From Molanna angustata (lineage: Eukaryota; Arthropoda; Insecta; Trichoptera; Molannidae), in contig OY754980.1 in assembly GCA_963576475.1 (NCBI GenBank), positions 31,744,431 through 31,808,430 of the forward strand: 64,000 nucleotides of DNA, in the 5' to 3' direction. Position numbers and translations under genes: made by a program. The notes below the pieces were generated by a model. That model worked only from the letters and a program-made list of their open reading frames with translations. It ran no database searches and was not told the origin of the DNA. Positions 10,586 to 20,431 of this stretch are shown one piece after another (the stretch's first letter is position 1; every line of letters begins with the position of its first letter).

Positions 10586-10924
10586 CGATTGAACTAGTAT
10601 ATTTTACTTTTACACCTTCACTTATGACAAACAACTAAGGAATGGTTATTATTCGTCGGTATTTACTATCAGTTATCTACCGTGTAAATAATTAAATCCT
10701 GATAGCGTATCTGTGTTTATCATAATATTTGCCGTGTATTGTTACGATAACTACACGTCAATAATATTTTTTTGATAAAGGCAAATAAAACTACTCGTTG
10801 ATAAAGTATGGAATTTAGAATATGAATCATCTCGTATATTATGATCTAACGGAACACAATTTCAAACTACTATGATATAAAAGTACATAGATAGTTTTGA
10901 TAAGACAATTTTTCAGCATATTTT
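10586..10924 (-). promoter_or_regulatory. 5' flank of the tetraspanin gene
   Basis: About 340 AT-rich bases upstream of the tetraspanin start. No convincing TATA box or initiator could be singled out. The stretch should contain the 5' UTR and promoter if the gene is expressed; this is positional inference. Confidence 0.3.
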
Positions 10925-11498
10925 TCCAACTGTCGATTCTATCAAGAGAATTTGATTCTCTTAATGAATCGACAGTATTAAGCAAATACGCGTGTATGAA
11001 GGAACATGTTGTATGGTGTAGTGGACTTTTTGCATGCCAAAAACACCAACTTAGAGGCTTCGTAGCATCTATGCTCTATGAATTCAGAATTTGTAGTAGA
11101 AAATTTTGTGTGTCTGTGTATCCCCCCCCTCTTATAACTTCTGATCCGCTGAATGCACAGAGCATAAAATTTCAGAAAATATAGAAAGTTATAGGCTTTT
11201 AAAATTTTTATACTCTGAATTTTGAATCTTGGTTTCAATCAGGGGTTATTAACTTTTGAATTTTTTCTCATATATCTCAAAAACCATATATGGTAGAACG
11301 CTTAAAATTTGTTTGAATATAGACAAATACAAAATCTCAAATTTGTTTTTTTTTTAAAGTTTTAGAATTTTTCAAACGTTTCTTATTAAGAAAACATTTT
11401 TTTATGAAAAATTTATATGTTTAACTGCCTATACTTCCAAAGTTTTTAAAAATATCGAAAAAAGGTACATTGTAGTTTCACATTCCACTTTTACTTAA

Positions 11499-11715
11499 GA
11501 GGGTGACTGCTGCCAACGTACCTATTTTTTCAATTTGAATTTGCATCGTTACTACAAAACGAATCATTTTGAAAAAAATTACCTAGTTAGCTTGGATATT
11601 AATAAAGAAAAATATACCTTAACTTTTTAATTATGTTCTTTATATATTCTTGTAGGAAAATAATAAGCATTCCCCGATTTTAACAATTATCTTAAATTTC
11701 TAAAAAACTCTAAGG
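11499..11715 (+). repeat. Left terminal inverted repeat of the TTAA-flanked element
   Basis: Matches the reverse complement of the right end. Shared words are ACTGCCAACGTACCT (one mismatch at the edge), TTTTCAATTTG, ATTCTTGTAG, and GCATTCCCCGATTTT at about 11668. Identity is high at the tip and falls inwards. Confidence 0.75.
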
Positions 11716-11985
11716 TATAGAGCATTATATTTTTTTATAAATTAAAGAAGATCAAAATATCTGGAAAAATACGATGTTACGTTGCATAAATGTATCAGGT
11801 TAAGTAAATAAACCAAAAAACTTTTATTTCGCAATGGCGCTGAATGGAAAATAAATGTTTTTTTAGGTTTATTTACTACCTGAAGCATTAATGCAACGTC
11901 ACATCATATTTTTCTAGATATTTTTGTCTTCATTAATTTAAAAAAAAAATATGTTGAACTACGCCTTATATTTTATTAAAAACTA
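11716..11985. repeat. Long snap-back repeat, about 105-bp arms
   Basis: The left arm (to about 11818) and right arm (from about 11870) are inverted copies. GTTACGTTGCATAAATG and AAGTAAATAAACC on the left pair with GGTTTATTTACTACC and CATTAATGCAACGTCAC on the right. About 50 bases form the loop. This resembles a MITE nested just inside the left terminus. Confidence 0.7.
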
Positions 11986-12464
11986 GCTTTTATATCCCGC
12001 CGTTGGCCAAGAATGTAAAATTGTGAAAGAAAAAGCAATCGTTTTTATAATATTGTCACCCAATTATTTTGCAATATCGGACTATGAAAAGTGGTTTGAA
12101 ATTTGATTGAGTTTAAGCATTGTAAAATGTTCAAGTGATGGCTACAACCCATTCTTTTTTATATATTGCTATAAAGTGTGAATGAAGTATAATATACAAT
12201 TTCTGCACGCATGGACTATGCGAAATGGTTTTAAATATGACTGTTTATCAACGTTGTAAAGAGATTAGTTTGGCCACAACCCTCATTTTTAAATATTATC
12301 ATCGAAAACAAATTGTTATATGTACCTATTGAAAATTTAGTAATTTTGGATGTTGGAATGTGGTTAAAATTTGATTAAACAAACGTAGGTACTGAAAAGA
12401 TCTAGTATTGGTGCATTGTATTTTTGCACAATTAGACTAATAGACTTAAAATTGACACAAAAGT
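11986..12464. other. AT-rich internal region of the TTAA-flanked element
   Basis: Begins with ACTAGCTTTTATATCCCGC, resembling the start of a common lepidopteran interspersed repeat. It then shows loosely repeated blocks (GGACTATG, TGGTTTGAAATTTGATT, ATGGCTACAACCC), suggesting old tandem duplications. No coding potential. Confidence 0.4.
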
Positions 12465-13512
12465 CTACATTAACGAAGAAGAAGAAGACTTAAACTATGG
12501 TAAATAGTTTTTAATTTGAATATAAACGTTGTGAAGAGTTCAGTTATGGCCACAACCCCCATTCTTTAAATATTAGGTGTTGAAAATTATTCAAATTAGG
12601 ATGATATAAATGGTTTAAATTTGATTAAACAAAAGTATTGAAAAGATTCTAGTGCAGGTTACATCGTACACATCCCACATCCCATTCATTTTTACATATG
12701 TATTTTCATCAAGTGTGCAAATTGTTAGTAATATTTCTGCACAATAGACTATTAGACTTAAAACTAACCCAAAAGTCTAAATAAAAAAGAGAAAAATAAA
12801 TAAAATAATAAAAAAAGAAAAATAGTCTACATAAAATAAGTAAAAATACATATAATAGAAGAATTAGACTATTGGAAATAGATTGTATAAAAACTGACCA
12901 AAAGGTCTTCATAAAAGAAGAAGAAGATTAATCTATAGGAAATAGTTTGTGTAAAATTCACCAAAGTTCTACATAAAATAAGAAAACGAAGAAAAAGACT
13001 AAAGGAAATATAAGGTCTACATAATAAAAGATGAATTAGACAATAGGAAATAGTATGTATAAAAGCTCACCCAAAGGTCTACAAAAAAGAAGAAGAAGAA
13101 TAATTAGACTATTGGAAATAGTTTGTGTAAAAACTGAAAAAAAGTCTGCATAAAAGAAGATGAATTAGACTATAGGAAATAGTTAATATAAAAAATAATT
13201 CAAAGGTCTATATAAAAGAATAATAATTAAACTATAGGAAAATTTTGTATAAAAACTCACCCTTGGTCTACACAAAAGAAGAAGAAAATGAATAAGACTA
13301 TTGGAAATAGTTTGTATTAAAACTCTCCCAAAAGTCTACGTACTTGAATGAAGAAGAAGAATAATTAGACTAAAGGAAATAATTTTTATAAAAAAATGAC
13401 CCAAATGTATACATAAAAGAAGAAGAAGATGAATAAGACTATAGGAAATAGTTTGTATAAAAACTGCCCTAAAGGTCTACATAAAATTAAGAAGAAAAAG
13501 AATTAGACTCCA
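12465..13512 (+). repeat. Degenerate purine-rich minisatellite, unit about 65-75 bp
   Basis: More than ten diverged units built from (GAA)n, then AATTAGACTATAGGAAATAG, TTTGTATAAAAACT, and CCCAAAGGTCTACATAAAA. Divergence between units is much higher than in the 60-bp array at 56036, so this array is older. Confidence 0.8.
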
Positions 13513-13733
13513 GGACCCGCCGCTTCAGACCCTTCAGTACCTCCCGTCCTTTCAGGCCCTTCAGTACCTCCCGTCCCTTCAATCCCTCATTACGTCCCTT
13601 CCCATCAGGCCCTTCAGTACCTTCCGTCCCTTCAAGCAGTTTTATACCTCCCGTCCCTTCAGGCCCTTTAGTGCCTCCCTTCCCTTCATTACATCCCTCC
13701 CATCAGTCGGTTAAGAAAAGTTTAAATCCAGAA
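13513..13733 (+). repeat. CT-rich minisatellite
   Basis: Repeats of CCTTCAGTACCTCCCGTC and related words, unit about 26 bp and variants of twice that. It is strongly strand-asymmetric: G is scarce on the plus strand. Confidence 0.8.
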
Positions 13734-14215
13734 ACCATCCTGGAAGAACCGCGAAGAGATGAAAAAACCTTCTTTTCCCAGGATGCTCTACCTTAATAGG
13801 TAAAATGACTAAATACACGAAGAAGAAGAAGAAATAAGTTTAAATCCAGATACCTGCGAAGAGATGGAAGGAAAATTGGACTTTCTTCTCCCAGGTTAGT
13901 CCACCTTCATAGGTAAAATGACCAAATAGACGATGAAGAAGAAGAAGAAAAAAGTTTAAATCCAGAAACCTGCGAAGAGATGGAAGGAAAATTGGACCTT
14001 CATCTCCCAGGATAGTTCATCTTCATAGGTAAGATGACCAAATACACGTTGAAGAAAAAGAAGAAAAAAGTTTATATAAAGAACCCGTCCTGGAAGACTT
14101 GTGAAGAGATGGAGGGACAATCAGACCTTCTTTTCCCAAGATACTCCCCCTTCATAGGTAAAACGACCAAAAACACGAAGAAGAATAAGAAAAAAGTTTA
14201 AATCCAGAAACCATC
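13734..14215 (+). repeat. Minisatellite with 116-126-bp unit, four copies
   Basis: The word TTTAAATCCA (or a variant) recurs at 13721, 13839, 13955, 14071 and 14197. Each unit also has GCGAAGAGATGGAAGG, TCATAGGTAAAATGACC and a (GAA)n stretch. The (GAA)n block links it in composition to the array at 12465. Confidence 0.85.
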
Positions 14216-14775
14216 CCAGGCATACGCTCGACAATTCACCAAAGTTTCATTATAATCGGACAAACGTTTGATAAATAAATAAATAAAATAATATTCCTAT
14301 AGGAAATCAGTATAGGTATATTATTGTTGATTTGTAAGTACCTAGTATTAGGTAGGTACCTACCTACAACAATCTTCTAAATAAATTCGATTCATAAAAT
14401 TATTTGAATATCACATTCTTTCTGTAACCATAGTAACCGTAAATTCGAACACGTAAGTAATATCAAATGGTTCGGATACATTTTTTGAATATGTAGGTAC
14501 CTAAATTGGTTTGTTCGAAGCCACAAAAACGAAAATCAACAATTGTCCAAAATATCAAATATTATATACAAATTATGCAATTTTATTATGCCTATATCTT
14601 TACTAATAATAAACACATTTTTACAATATATGTCTTAAAACTTGCCGTAATGTCTTGTGTTTCATTTTATTATTTCATAATCACATTTATTTCAAAGGTA
14701 TATTATTTTAAAGAACATATTCATTCGGTAGGAAAATTAAATATCGTATGAAAAGATATTAAAATGGCGGGGTTA
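14216..14775. other. AT-rich stretch with short shared words
   Basis: Contains CACCAAAGTTTCATTATAAT at about 14238, resembling a word common in lepidopteran interspersed repeats, a (TAAA)n stretch and GTACCTAC-type words near 14340-14370. The open frame at 14506-14751 is not recognised and is probably noncoding. Confidence 0.4.
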
Positions 14776-15145
14776 TATGTACAAAACGCTTACTTTAAAA
14801 ATAAGTTAAACATTATAATAAGACAAAATATTCACCATGTTTTTCACTTAAAAGCTAAGTTATACTTGAAAATATATTTTTTTCGTGTAAATACGTACTT
14901 CTAACTTTTAAACTAACAGATATTTGCGTGCAAAATGTACACTTTTTTGACAGATATGACTTGGAAAATTTTGTATGAAAGAAATAATTATTGAAATATC
15001 TTTAAAATTCAGCATTTTAATCGCATTATTTTTAGCGTGACACTGCATCAGGTATACTGGTACATGTTCGCACATAAATTAGATTTTTAGATGCTCTTGG
15101 TTTTTCAAAAGGCGTGAGACAAACACACACACACACACACACACA
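14776..15145 (+). repeat. Dispersed repeat family C, copy 2, with short (CA)n
   Basis: Same sequence as 5648-5994, here followed by only about a dozen CA units (15122-15145). Its presence inside the TTAA-flanked element means either the element picked it up or it inserted later. Confidence 0.75.
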
Positions 15146-15474
15146 CTAACATATTGTGAAGGTCCAATTGTTGGCCCTTCTTTGCCGGCTGCTCAGGTTC
15201 GAGCTACGCTCTCACCGTCAGGGGATGTCTTCGTTGCAAGTTAAGGTAGTTGAATAATATATACATTAAGGTTTAGCAAAATATATTTCTCGGTCACTTG
15301 AATGGGTTGTCACGCCGCCAATACAATTTCAATACAATTTATACATAGATACAATTACATACATGACTACAACGAAAGGTCAATACAATTTATTTTTGTT
15401 AGTAATCAATAATTTGAGATATATCGTAAATAAGTTAATTAATATTTTATGCCGCGTGTGTCATCTTGAACCTC
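15146..15474. other. Unclassified segment between repeat C and the kinase fragment
   Basis: Starts with TGTGAAGGTCCAATTG and is GC-richer to about 15240 (CTGCTCAGGTTCGAGCTACG). It could be part of an LTR or of captured host sequence. TACAATTT is repeated three times near 15320-15390. Nothing is identified with confidence. Confidence 0.3.
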
Positions 15475-15960
15475 TACAAAAAATAAACAAAAAGGGTGTG
15501 ACGGACCTGGAGCCTTGTAAGAATTTGTCGGTGTCGCATCGAACCGACTCTTCGAGAAGCACTAAATACTTCTCCAAGAGATGGGACAGTTCACCACCGG
15601 AAATGAATTCAGTGACTATGTACAGCTTCCCTCCAGTCTGTCATTTCAGGAAACAGCTCACAATGAAGGATGGCGACCGCAGACCTCTTGTATATGCACC
15701 TCGTCTCTTACTTGCTTTAAACAATTCTCGGATACTATCTGAGCTCGAGCAGAATCCTCAGAGCAAGCAATTTCTTAGATTCAACATGATGTACTTTGTG
15801 TACTTTGCGAAATGCACCCTTGGAGATAGCATCCAAATATTTGAATTGCTTGCTGTGCGTGTCACAGTCGATCTTAAACTCGGGCAAGAAGAAGCTTTCG
15901 ATATTAGCTACAGGCCAAGCAGTTCGATTGGCTCGGAGGGGAGCCATCAAAGTAGAATCA
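15475..15960 (-). pseudogene. AGC-type protein kinase N-lobe fragment (S6KL/RSKL-like), broken
   Basis: On the minus strand, frames spliced by eye read as a kinase N-lobe: FKIDCDTHSKQFKYLDAIS, the glycine loop KGAFRKVHKV, LALRIL, then QIVSENCLKQVRDEVHIQ, EVCGRHPSL and KLYIVTEFISGGELSHLLEK (hinge). The order fits subdomains I to V of an AGC kinase and resembles the S6KL/RSKL group. It is dead: the third loop glycine is Arg, the position expected for the ATP-binding lysine is Arg, and there are at least two frameshifts and a TGA where Trp is expected. The pieces run on without introns, so the source may have been a retrocopy or one exon. It lies inside the TTAA-flanked element near its right end. 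Confidence 0.7.
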
Positions 15961-15984
15961 TTCCAGATATCAACTCGGCGTCAC

Positions 15985-16360
15985 TTGCGCGCGCCGATAG
16001 AACGGAACGGCGGGAGAGTAGACGAAAATCGCCGCGCGCGCACCTCTAATTCTCATATCTGCCGATGGGGCGATACTGTCGGTGCGCGCGCAGGTCGGAA
16101 CGGCCTTCGACGGGAGAGAAGACGAAAATCGCCGCGCGCGCACCTCTAATTCTCATATCTGCCGATGGGGCGATACTGTCGGTGCGCGCGCAACTCTAAT
16201 TCTCATATCTGCCGATGTGGCGATACGGTCGTCTGAGGCGCGCGCAGCTCGAACGGCCTTCGACGGGAATATAGATAGAATTGTTGCGCATGCACCCGTA
16301 CTTTTCATCTCTGCCGATGGGGCGATAGTGTCGGTGCGCGCGCACCGAAGGTCACCATCT
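15985..16360 (+). repeat. GC-rich tandem repeat, 100-bp unit, about 3.5 copies
   Basis: Units start at about 16021 and 16121 (GACGAAAATCGCCGCGCGCG) and continue in a more diverged form to 16360. Recurring words are CATATCTGCCGATGGGGCGA and GTCGGTGCGCGCGCA. The stretch is rich in CpG and in GCGCGC palindromes, in sharp contrast to the roughly 70 percent AT surroundings. Plus-strand open frames through it are a by-product. Confidence 0.9.
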
Positions 16361-16392
16361 GTACCGAATCCAATGCCGTGTGATTTGAGTGT

Positions 16393-16416
16393 CGTAAGGA
16401 GTATTTATACTCCTTA
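16393..16416. other. Perfect hairpin with 11-bp arms
   Basis: GTAAGGAGTAT and ATACTCCTTAC are separated by two bases. It sits between the GC-rich repeat and the right terminal repeat. Function unknown. Confidence 0.7.
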
Positions 16417-16424
16417 CAATATTG

Positions 16425-16641
16425 ATTGCTTTATTACTTTAGATATAAGATGAACGTTGAAAATCGGGGAATGCCATTATTTTTCTACAAGAATTTATAC
16501 AGAACATTATCAAAAACTAAAGATATATATTTCTTAATTAATACCCAAACTATTTAAATTATTTTTTTTCTAAACGATTTGATAAGAAATAATGATGGTA
16601 TACCAAATTGAAAAACAGGTACGTTGGCAGTAGTCCCCCCC
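16425..16641 (-). repeat. Right terminal inverted repeat of the TTAA-flanked element
   Basis: Reverse complement of the left end. Visible as AATCGGGGAATGCCATTATT at about 16460 and ACGTTGGCAGTAGTCCCCCC at the tip. Confidence 0.75.
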
Positions 16642-16935
16642 TTAACAATGTAATAAAAATTGAATTATTGACGACATCGTTTCATATAATTTGTAAGGCA
16701 TTAAACACTACACAATATCTCACTCAATAGTTTGATACCTACTTAATCTGCAAACATACATCATGCTGTTTACATATTATGGGTAGGAAAAACAAACTGA
16801 CGTCCATACTATCCTTTCCTGACACATATAACTACATATTTTAAAAGTAAACAAAATATCTTAAAATATTTATTAATTTGTGTTTAAGTTTTTTAATTTG
16901 TCAATACACGGTGTTTAATGTGTAGAACTCCATTA

Positions 16936-17094
16936 CACTAGGTATTTTTAATCAAACAAGAATGATTATGTTTCTACATATATATTTCCCTTATAATAGG
17001 ACGTCCGTTGATAAGGGCCTAGTCAGCCGAAACGGTTGTCCGAAATATATATGTAGAAATATAATCATTCTTGTTTGATTAAAAATACCAAGTG
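16936..17094. mobile_element. Small MITE with about 55-bp terminal inverted repeats
   Basis: Ends CACTAGGTATTTTTAATC and GATTAAAAATACCAAGTG are inverted copies. The arms continue through CAAACAAGAATGATTAT and CTACATATATATTTC. The loop holds GTCCGTTGATAAGGGCC. It interrupts the 3' half of the helitron-like copy, which is continuous in the paralogue at 46222. The superfamily is not clear because the target duplication could not be fixed. Confidence 0.75.
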
Positions 17095-17332
17095 TTGTGT
17101 TTAAGTGTTTATAGTTTGATACGTATTCTTTAATTATGTATACAATCGCCATCGAAAATTGGATCTCATGTGTTACATGCAACTAGTTATTATACCAATT
17201 TTTCCGGAGTTTTTTATTTTATTTATTTTTATGTGTATGAAACTTTATGTACTCTGTATAACCCAATAACCTACCTCTGGACGAAATACCAAACGTGTGA
17301 GAGAATCGTACATATGCAATAGTGAATTTTTT

Positions 17333-17933
17333 TCGTGGTTTTTTCCCACTTTGAAGTCATACTTATATATTTTGTATGGAAAACAAAATTTCTTGAATTA
17401 TTCAATAATTTGTATTTAAGAGTTGTTATTGAAAATGTGGATTTGTTCAATAGGATTTATTTGTCTTAACATATCGACAAAGTTTTAAGCCAAGATCCGC
17501 GAAGTTTTGTAAGGCCAGGTCTAAATTTTTACGGTTTCTAAATACGGAAGTTAAAAAACACCAACTTAGAGGCTTCGCAGCATATGAACATCCATACATC
17601 CATATGGAATCCGAATTCTGAGTTCATATGGATGAACTCAAGAGTGTCGACAACGTTTCATACAATTTGTATGGTATAATTCACACTATCTATGGAAACT
17701 CTCAATAGTTTGATACTAAATTTCCATAGATACATACATACCATCAATCAGTTAAAATACATATTCTGGATAGGAAAAAAAAGACTGATTTCCACAACAT
17801 CCAATCTTGACATACATGTTTCTTATAGAAAATAAAATATCTTAATATAATCAATAATATGGTACGTATGTATTCTTCAACTATACATTGAATTGTCATC
17901 GACAGTTGGATCTCATGTGTTACATGCAACTAA
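17333..17933 (+). mobile_element. Helitron-like element, 5'-truncated copy
   Basis: Carries the family words AAAAAACACCAACTTAGAGG, GCTTCGCAGCATATG and GGAAAAAAAAGACTGATTTCC. It ends in TCGACAGTTGGA (17899-17910), the hairpin CATGTGTTACATG and CTAA at 17930-17933, with T next. The (TG)n part is missing. It lies about 150 bp from the end of the previous copy, in the same orientation. Confidence 0.75.
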
Positions 17934-18509
17934 TTTTATCTAGTCTGTATGTATTCTCTTGCGTAATATTTCATAGAATTATAACTTGCTATATAGTCAG
18001 TTTGTTCAAAGTAATACAAATTCATCCATTTTCCAAGTAAGATAAACAGTCGTTTTCTGGGTGAGTGGATATGAAAATATTTTACCATTTTCAAATCCAG
18101 ACTATTATTCTTCTTAAAGAGCTATGAATCTATTTGAATCTGGGTTACCAAACTTGTTGCAAATACCTATACACTATACATATTCTTACTCCTTATGATC
18201 TGAAAACTTTGTTAGGTAGGTATACATATTATGTACAAATATATCCCTTCACAAAAATCACAATTCAGTGCATATTTCATTGGACCTTTTGAATACCAAG
18301 TTCTTCAGAAAACAAGATGTTTTAAGGAATATTTCAATAAAATTCATCATATTTTAGACATGAAAGAAACACAAATGCAGGGCGGAATAATTTTGCTTAT
18401 TTTTTATCCAATGAATTAAAGTTAAACCGTGATGGTATCAATTAATGAATGAATAAATACAAAGACAATTCCAAACGCAATATAAGAACTTGCCAAATTG
18501 TGTAGTTTT
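17934..18509. other. Spacer, no recognised feature
   Basis: The plus-strand frame 18231-18419 (62 codons) could be an upstream part of the gypsy relic that follows, but no motif supports this. Confidence 0.35.
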
Positions 18510-18945
18510 ATTGCGATTTTTTACAAGATGAACAAAGTTCAGATTTATGTACATTTAAAACACCATTTGACAGATATATACAAATATTTTAGACGCCCAT
18601 ATAGAATTAATGTATCCAGAGAAACTGATTTGTTTTAAGATATAGAAGGTGTATTAATTTATTTAGATAATTTTCTAGTTTTTGGTGAAAATGAAGTATA
18701 AAATTTAAGAAAAGCTTAAAAATTTCATTACTTATGTCATATTTTCAGTGCAGACAATGTAAACGTTAAAACATTGAGCAGCTGCCTTATCCAAAGAATA
18801 TTATAAATCAACAAAAAAATTTAGGAATGATAAACTATCTTCATATATTGAATATTTATCTGAAAAAACTCAAGTATTAACACATTTATTAAAAAACATT
18901 ACAGTGGATATGGGATGAAAATATTAAAATATTTTGATACATGGA
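18510..18945 (+). pseudogene. Ty3/gypsy-type pol relic (reverse transcriptase)
   Basis: Fragments in three frames are in the order of a gypsy reverse transcriptase. SSDLCTFKTPF is followed by a GVLIYLDNFLVFGENEV stretch from about 18651, where the usual DD pair is DN. Then come LGMINYL at about 18822, and EYLSEKTQVLTHLLK at about 18850, the thumb/connection region. There are many stops and frameshifts. No protease, integrase or LTR was seen next to it. An old, dead copy. Confidence 0.7.
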
Positions 18946-20144
18946 CAATTATATATAATTTTACGTTCTATCTGATTAAGTTCACAAACGCGACTCCCAT
19001 CCCATTCACCGGTATCGCTCAATTCCGAGCATCGTCAAAATGGTGAACAATAGTGGTGAAGACATTTAAAAAGTTAATGAGTAGGTTAATTAATTTTTTT
19101 GACTTTTAATTAAAGTAAATGAATGAATATATAAATAATGTATTGAAACTACAAGTCGAAGCTTAATAATAATATGAAAATTAATAATAATATGTCACGT
19201 ACAATGTAAAAATGCAACAAAACATATAGGTACAAATACACACAATGACGTATGTCAACCAAAAGCCACAATGCACAGGCTTGCGCGGTTGATAACGCAG
19301 TTATCTGCTGTGCAACGAGATTGCCATAATAAATAAACTGAAAAATATATGAAATTTTTCGTGTCAATATATATTAAAAAAAGGCCAGCAGAAAAACCCG
19401 ACATTAACTATTATAAGGAAATAATAGTGGAATAGAGTATGTTTGGTTAGATCTTAAAAAAATGTATTTCCTCTAATTTCCATTGTAAACTGTAAAGGTT
19501 TATTAATCTTGTTCATCACATTAAAAAAATAGATTAACTTGAAATGTTATAAATAGTGTAAAATGTCAGTAACATTCTTTTAATTGACGCACAAATATAT
19601 TTTAATTTGGTTGTCATAAATTTTATCTATAGGTATACTTTTGTTCGTAAAGTCAGTTCACACAGATTAGTCAGTTCTTTATGAAAAACTCCAAATATTG
19701 TCAATTTGCAGTCTGGCAATAATTTGCTTTTATCATATCGTCAAAACTGCCATTGATGATGAGATAAATTCCACCATTTATAGTAGGCTTCCCAGTATTT
19801 CAGTAATTATGTATAAGGTAAATATTAGGTACCTACATTCTTGGCCATCGAGAGAGAGAGAATTTCTGACGTTCAGTAAATAATATTATTATGATATGAA
19901 ATTATGACTGGACAAATTTTCAAACATTCCATTCCCTTCCCCGAAAAAATACCTTGGAATTATTATCAAACCTTTTCGGATACCGACTCCTGATACGAAG
20001 GAAAGCAGTTTTCGATATATATGTTTTCTTATACAAAGATTTAATGAATATTTAAAAGAATCATACATTTGATAATTCTCATTTTTTTGCTTTGATAGGG
20101 TGTATATCCATTCCCAAAATACCCATCATATACCCATACCATTC
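18946..20144. other. Spacer, no recognised feature
   Basis: About 1.2 kb without a recognised gene or repeat. Minus-strand frame 19149-19367 is hydrophobic and AT-driven. Confidence 0.4.
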
Positions 20145-20315
20145 TTCTCGGGTAACTAACAGGTATCATGTCAAATATTAATGTAACATGCACCCAATAA
20201 CAAGTTGCCACATTCTGGAGACTTCCGATATTAATCGTCTCACAGATCCAGACTGAAAACACAACTTAAAACTGTGTCTTGAACGGGAATCGAAACCTGT
20301 ACCTATGGCTTAGGT
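20145..20315 (-). mobile_element. tRNA-derived SINE copy (minus orientation)
   Basis: Reverse complement of the SINE at 35058. GGTAACTAACAGGTATCATG, AACAAGTTGCCACATTCTGG and ATTAATCGTCTCACAGATCC are all present, then AACTGTGTC and a decayed B box (GGGAATCGAAACC). The tRNA-like head is mostly lost. Confidence 0.75.
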
Positions 20316-20431
20316 GTTAAATTTTCACCGTGTTTCTACGTAAATAGGGATGATTTCCTGATAAGAGATTATTCAGTTATTATGCTGAATCAATCGATTA
20401 TCATAATCGATATTATATTATTATAAATAAA

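Larger units (their letters stand above)
11499..16641. mobile_element. TTAA-flanked (piggyBac-like) non-autonomous element carrying a kinase fragment
   Basis: The insert is bracketed by TTAA at 11495-11498 and 16642-16645. Its ends are imperfect inverted repeats: GAGGGTGACTGCTGCC at the left and GGGGGGGACTACTGCC reading in from the right, and the symmetry continues for about 200 bases. The host helitron copy at 46222 has one TTAA at the same place, so the insertion is supported by a paralogous empty site. TTAA duplication and terminal G/C runs fit the piggyBac superfamily. No transposase frame is present. Cargo in order: snap-back repeat, three minisatellites, CA-tailed repeat C, kinase fragment, GC-rich tandem repeat. 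Confidence 0.75.
10925..17186 (+). mobile_element. Helitron-like element split by a 5.1-kb insertion
   Basis: The 5' end is TCCAACTGTCGA (10925-10936). The 3' end is the hairpin CATGTGTTACATG (17167-17179) followed by CTAG at 17183-17186 with T as next base, the structure of a Helitron 3' terminus. Family sequence runs 10925-11498, is broken by the TTAA-flanked element 11499-16641, and resumes at 16642. The copy at 46222-47251 is uninterrupted and lets the two halves be aligned, including an empty TTAA at about 46914. A second, smaller insertion sits at 16936-17094. No Rep/helicase is encoded. Confidence 0.8.

Noticed and set aside
10007..10597. 196-codon plus-strand frame and a 113-codon minus-strand frame over the tetraspanin
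   Set aside because: Antisense and out-of-frame shadows of a GC-richer real gene; the tetraspanin motifs decide the frame.
15363..16453. Three plus-strand frames of 228, 117 and 123 codons
   Set aside because: They are antisense to the kinase fragment or run through the GC-rich repeat, repeating RRKSPRAHL-type words with the repeat unit.
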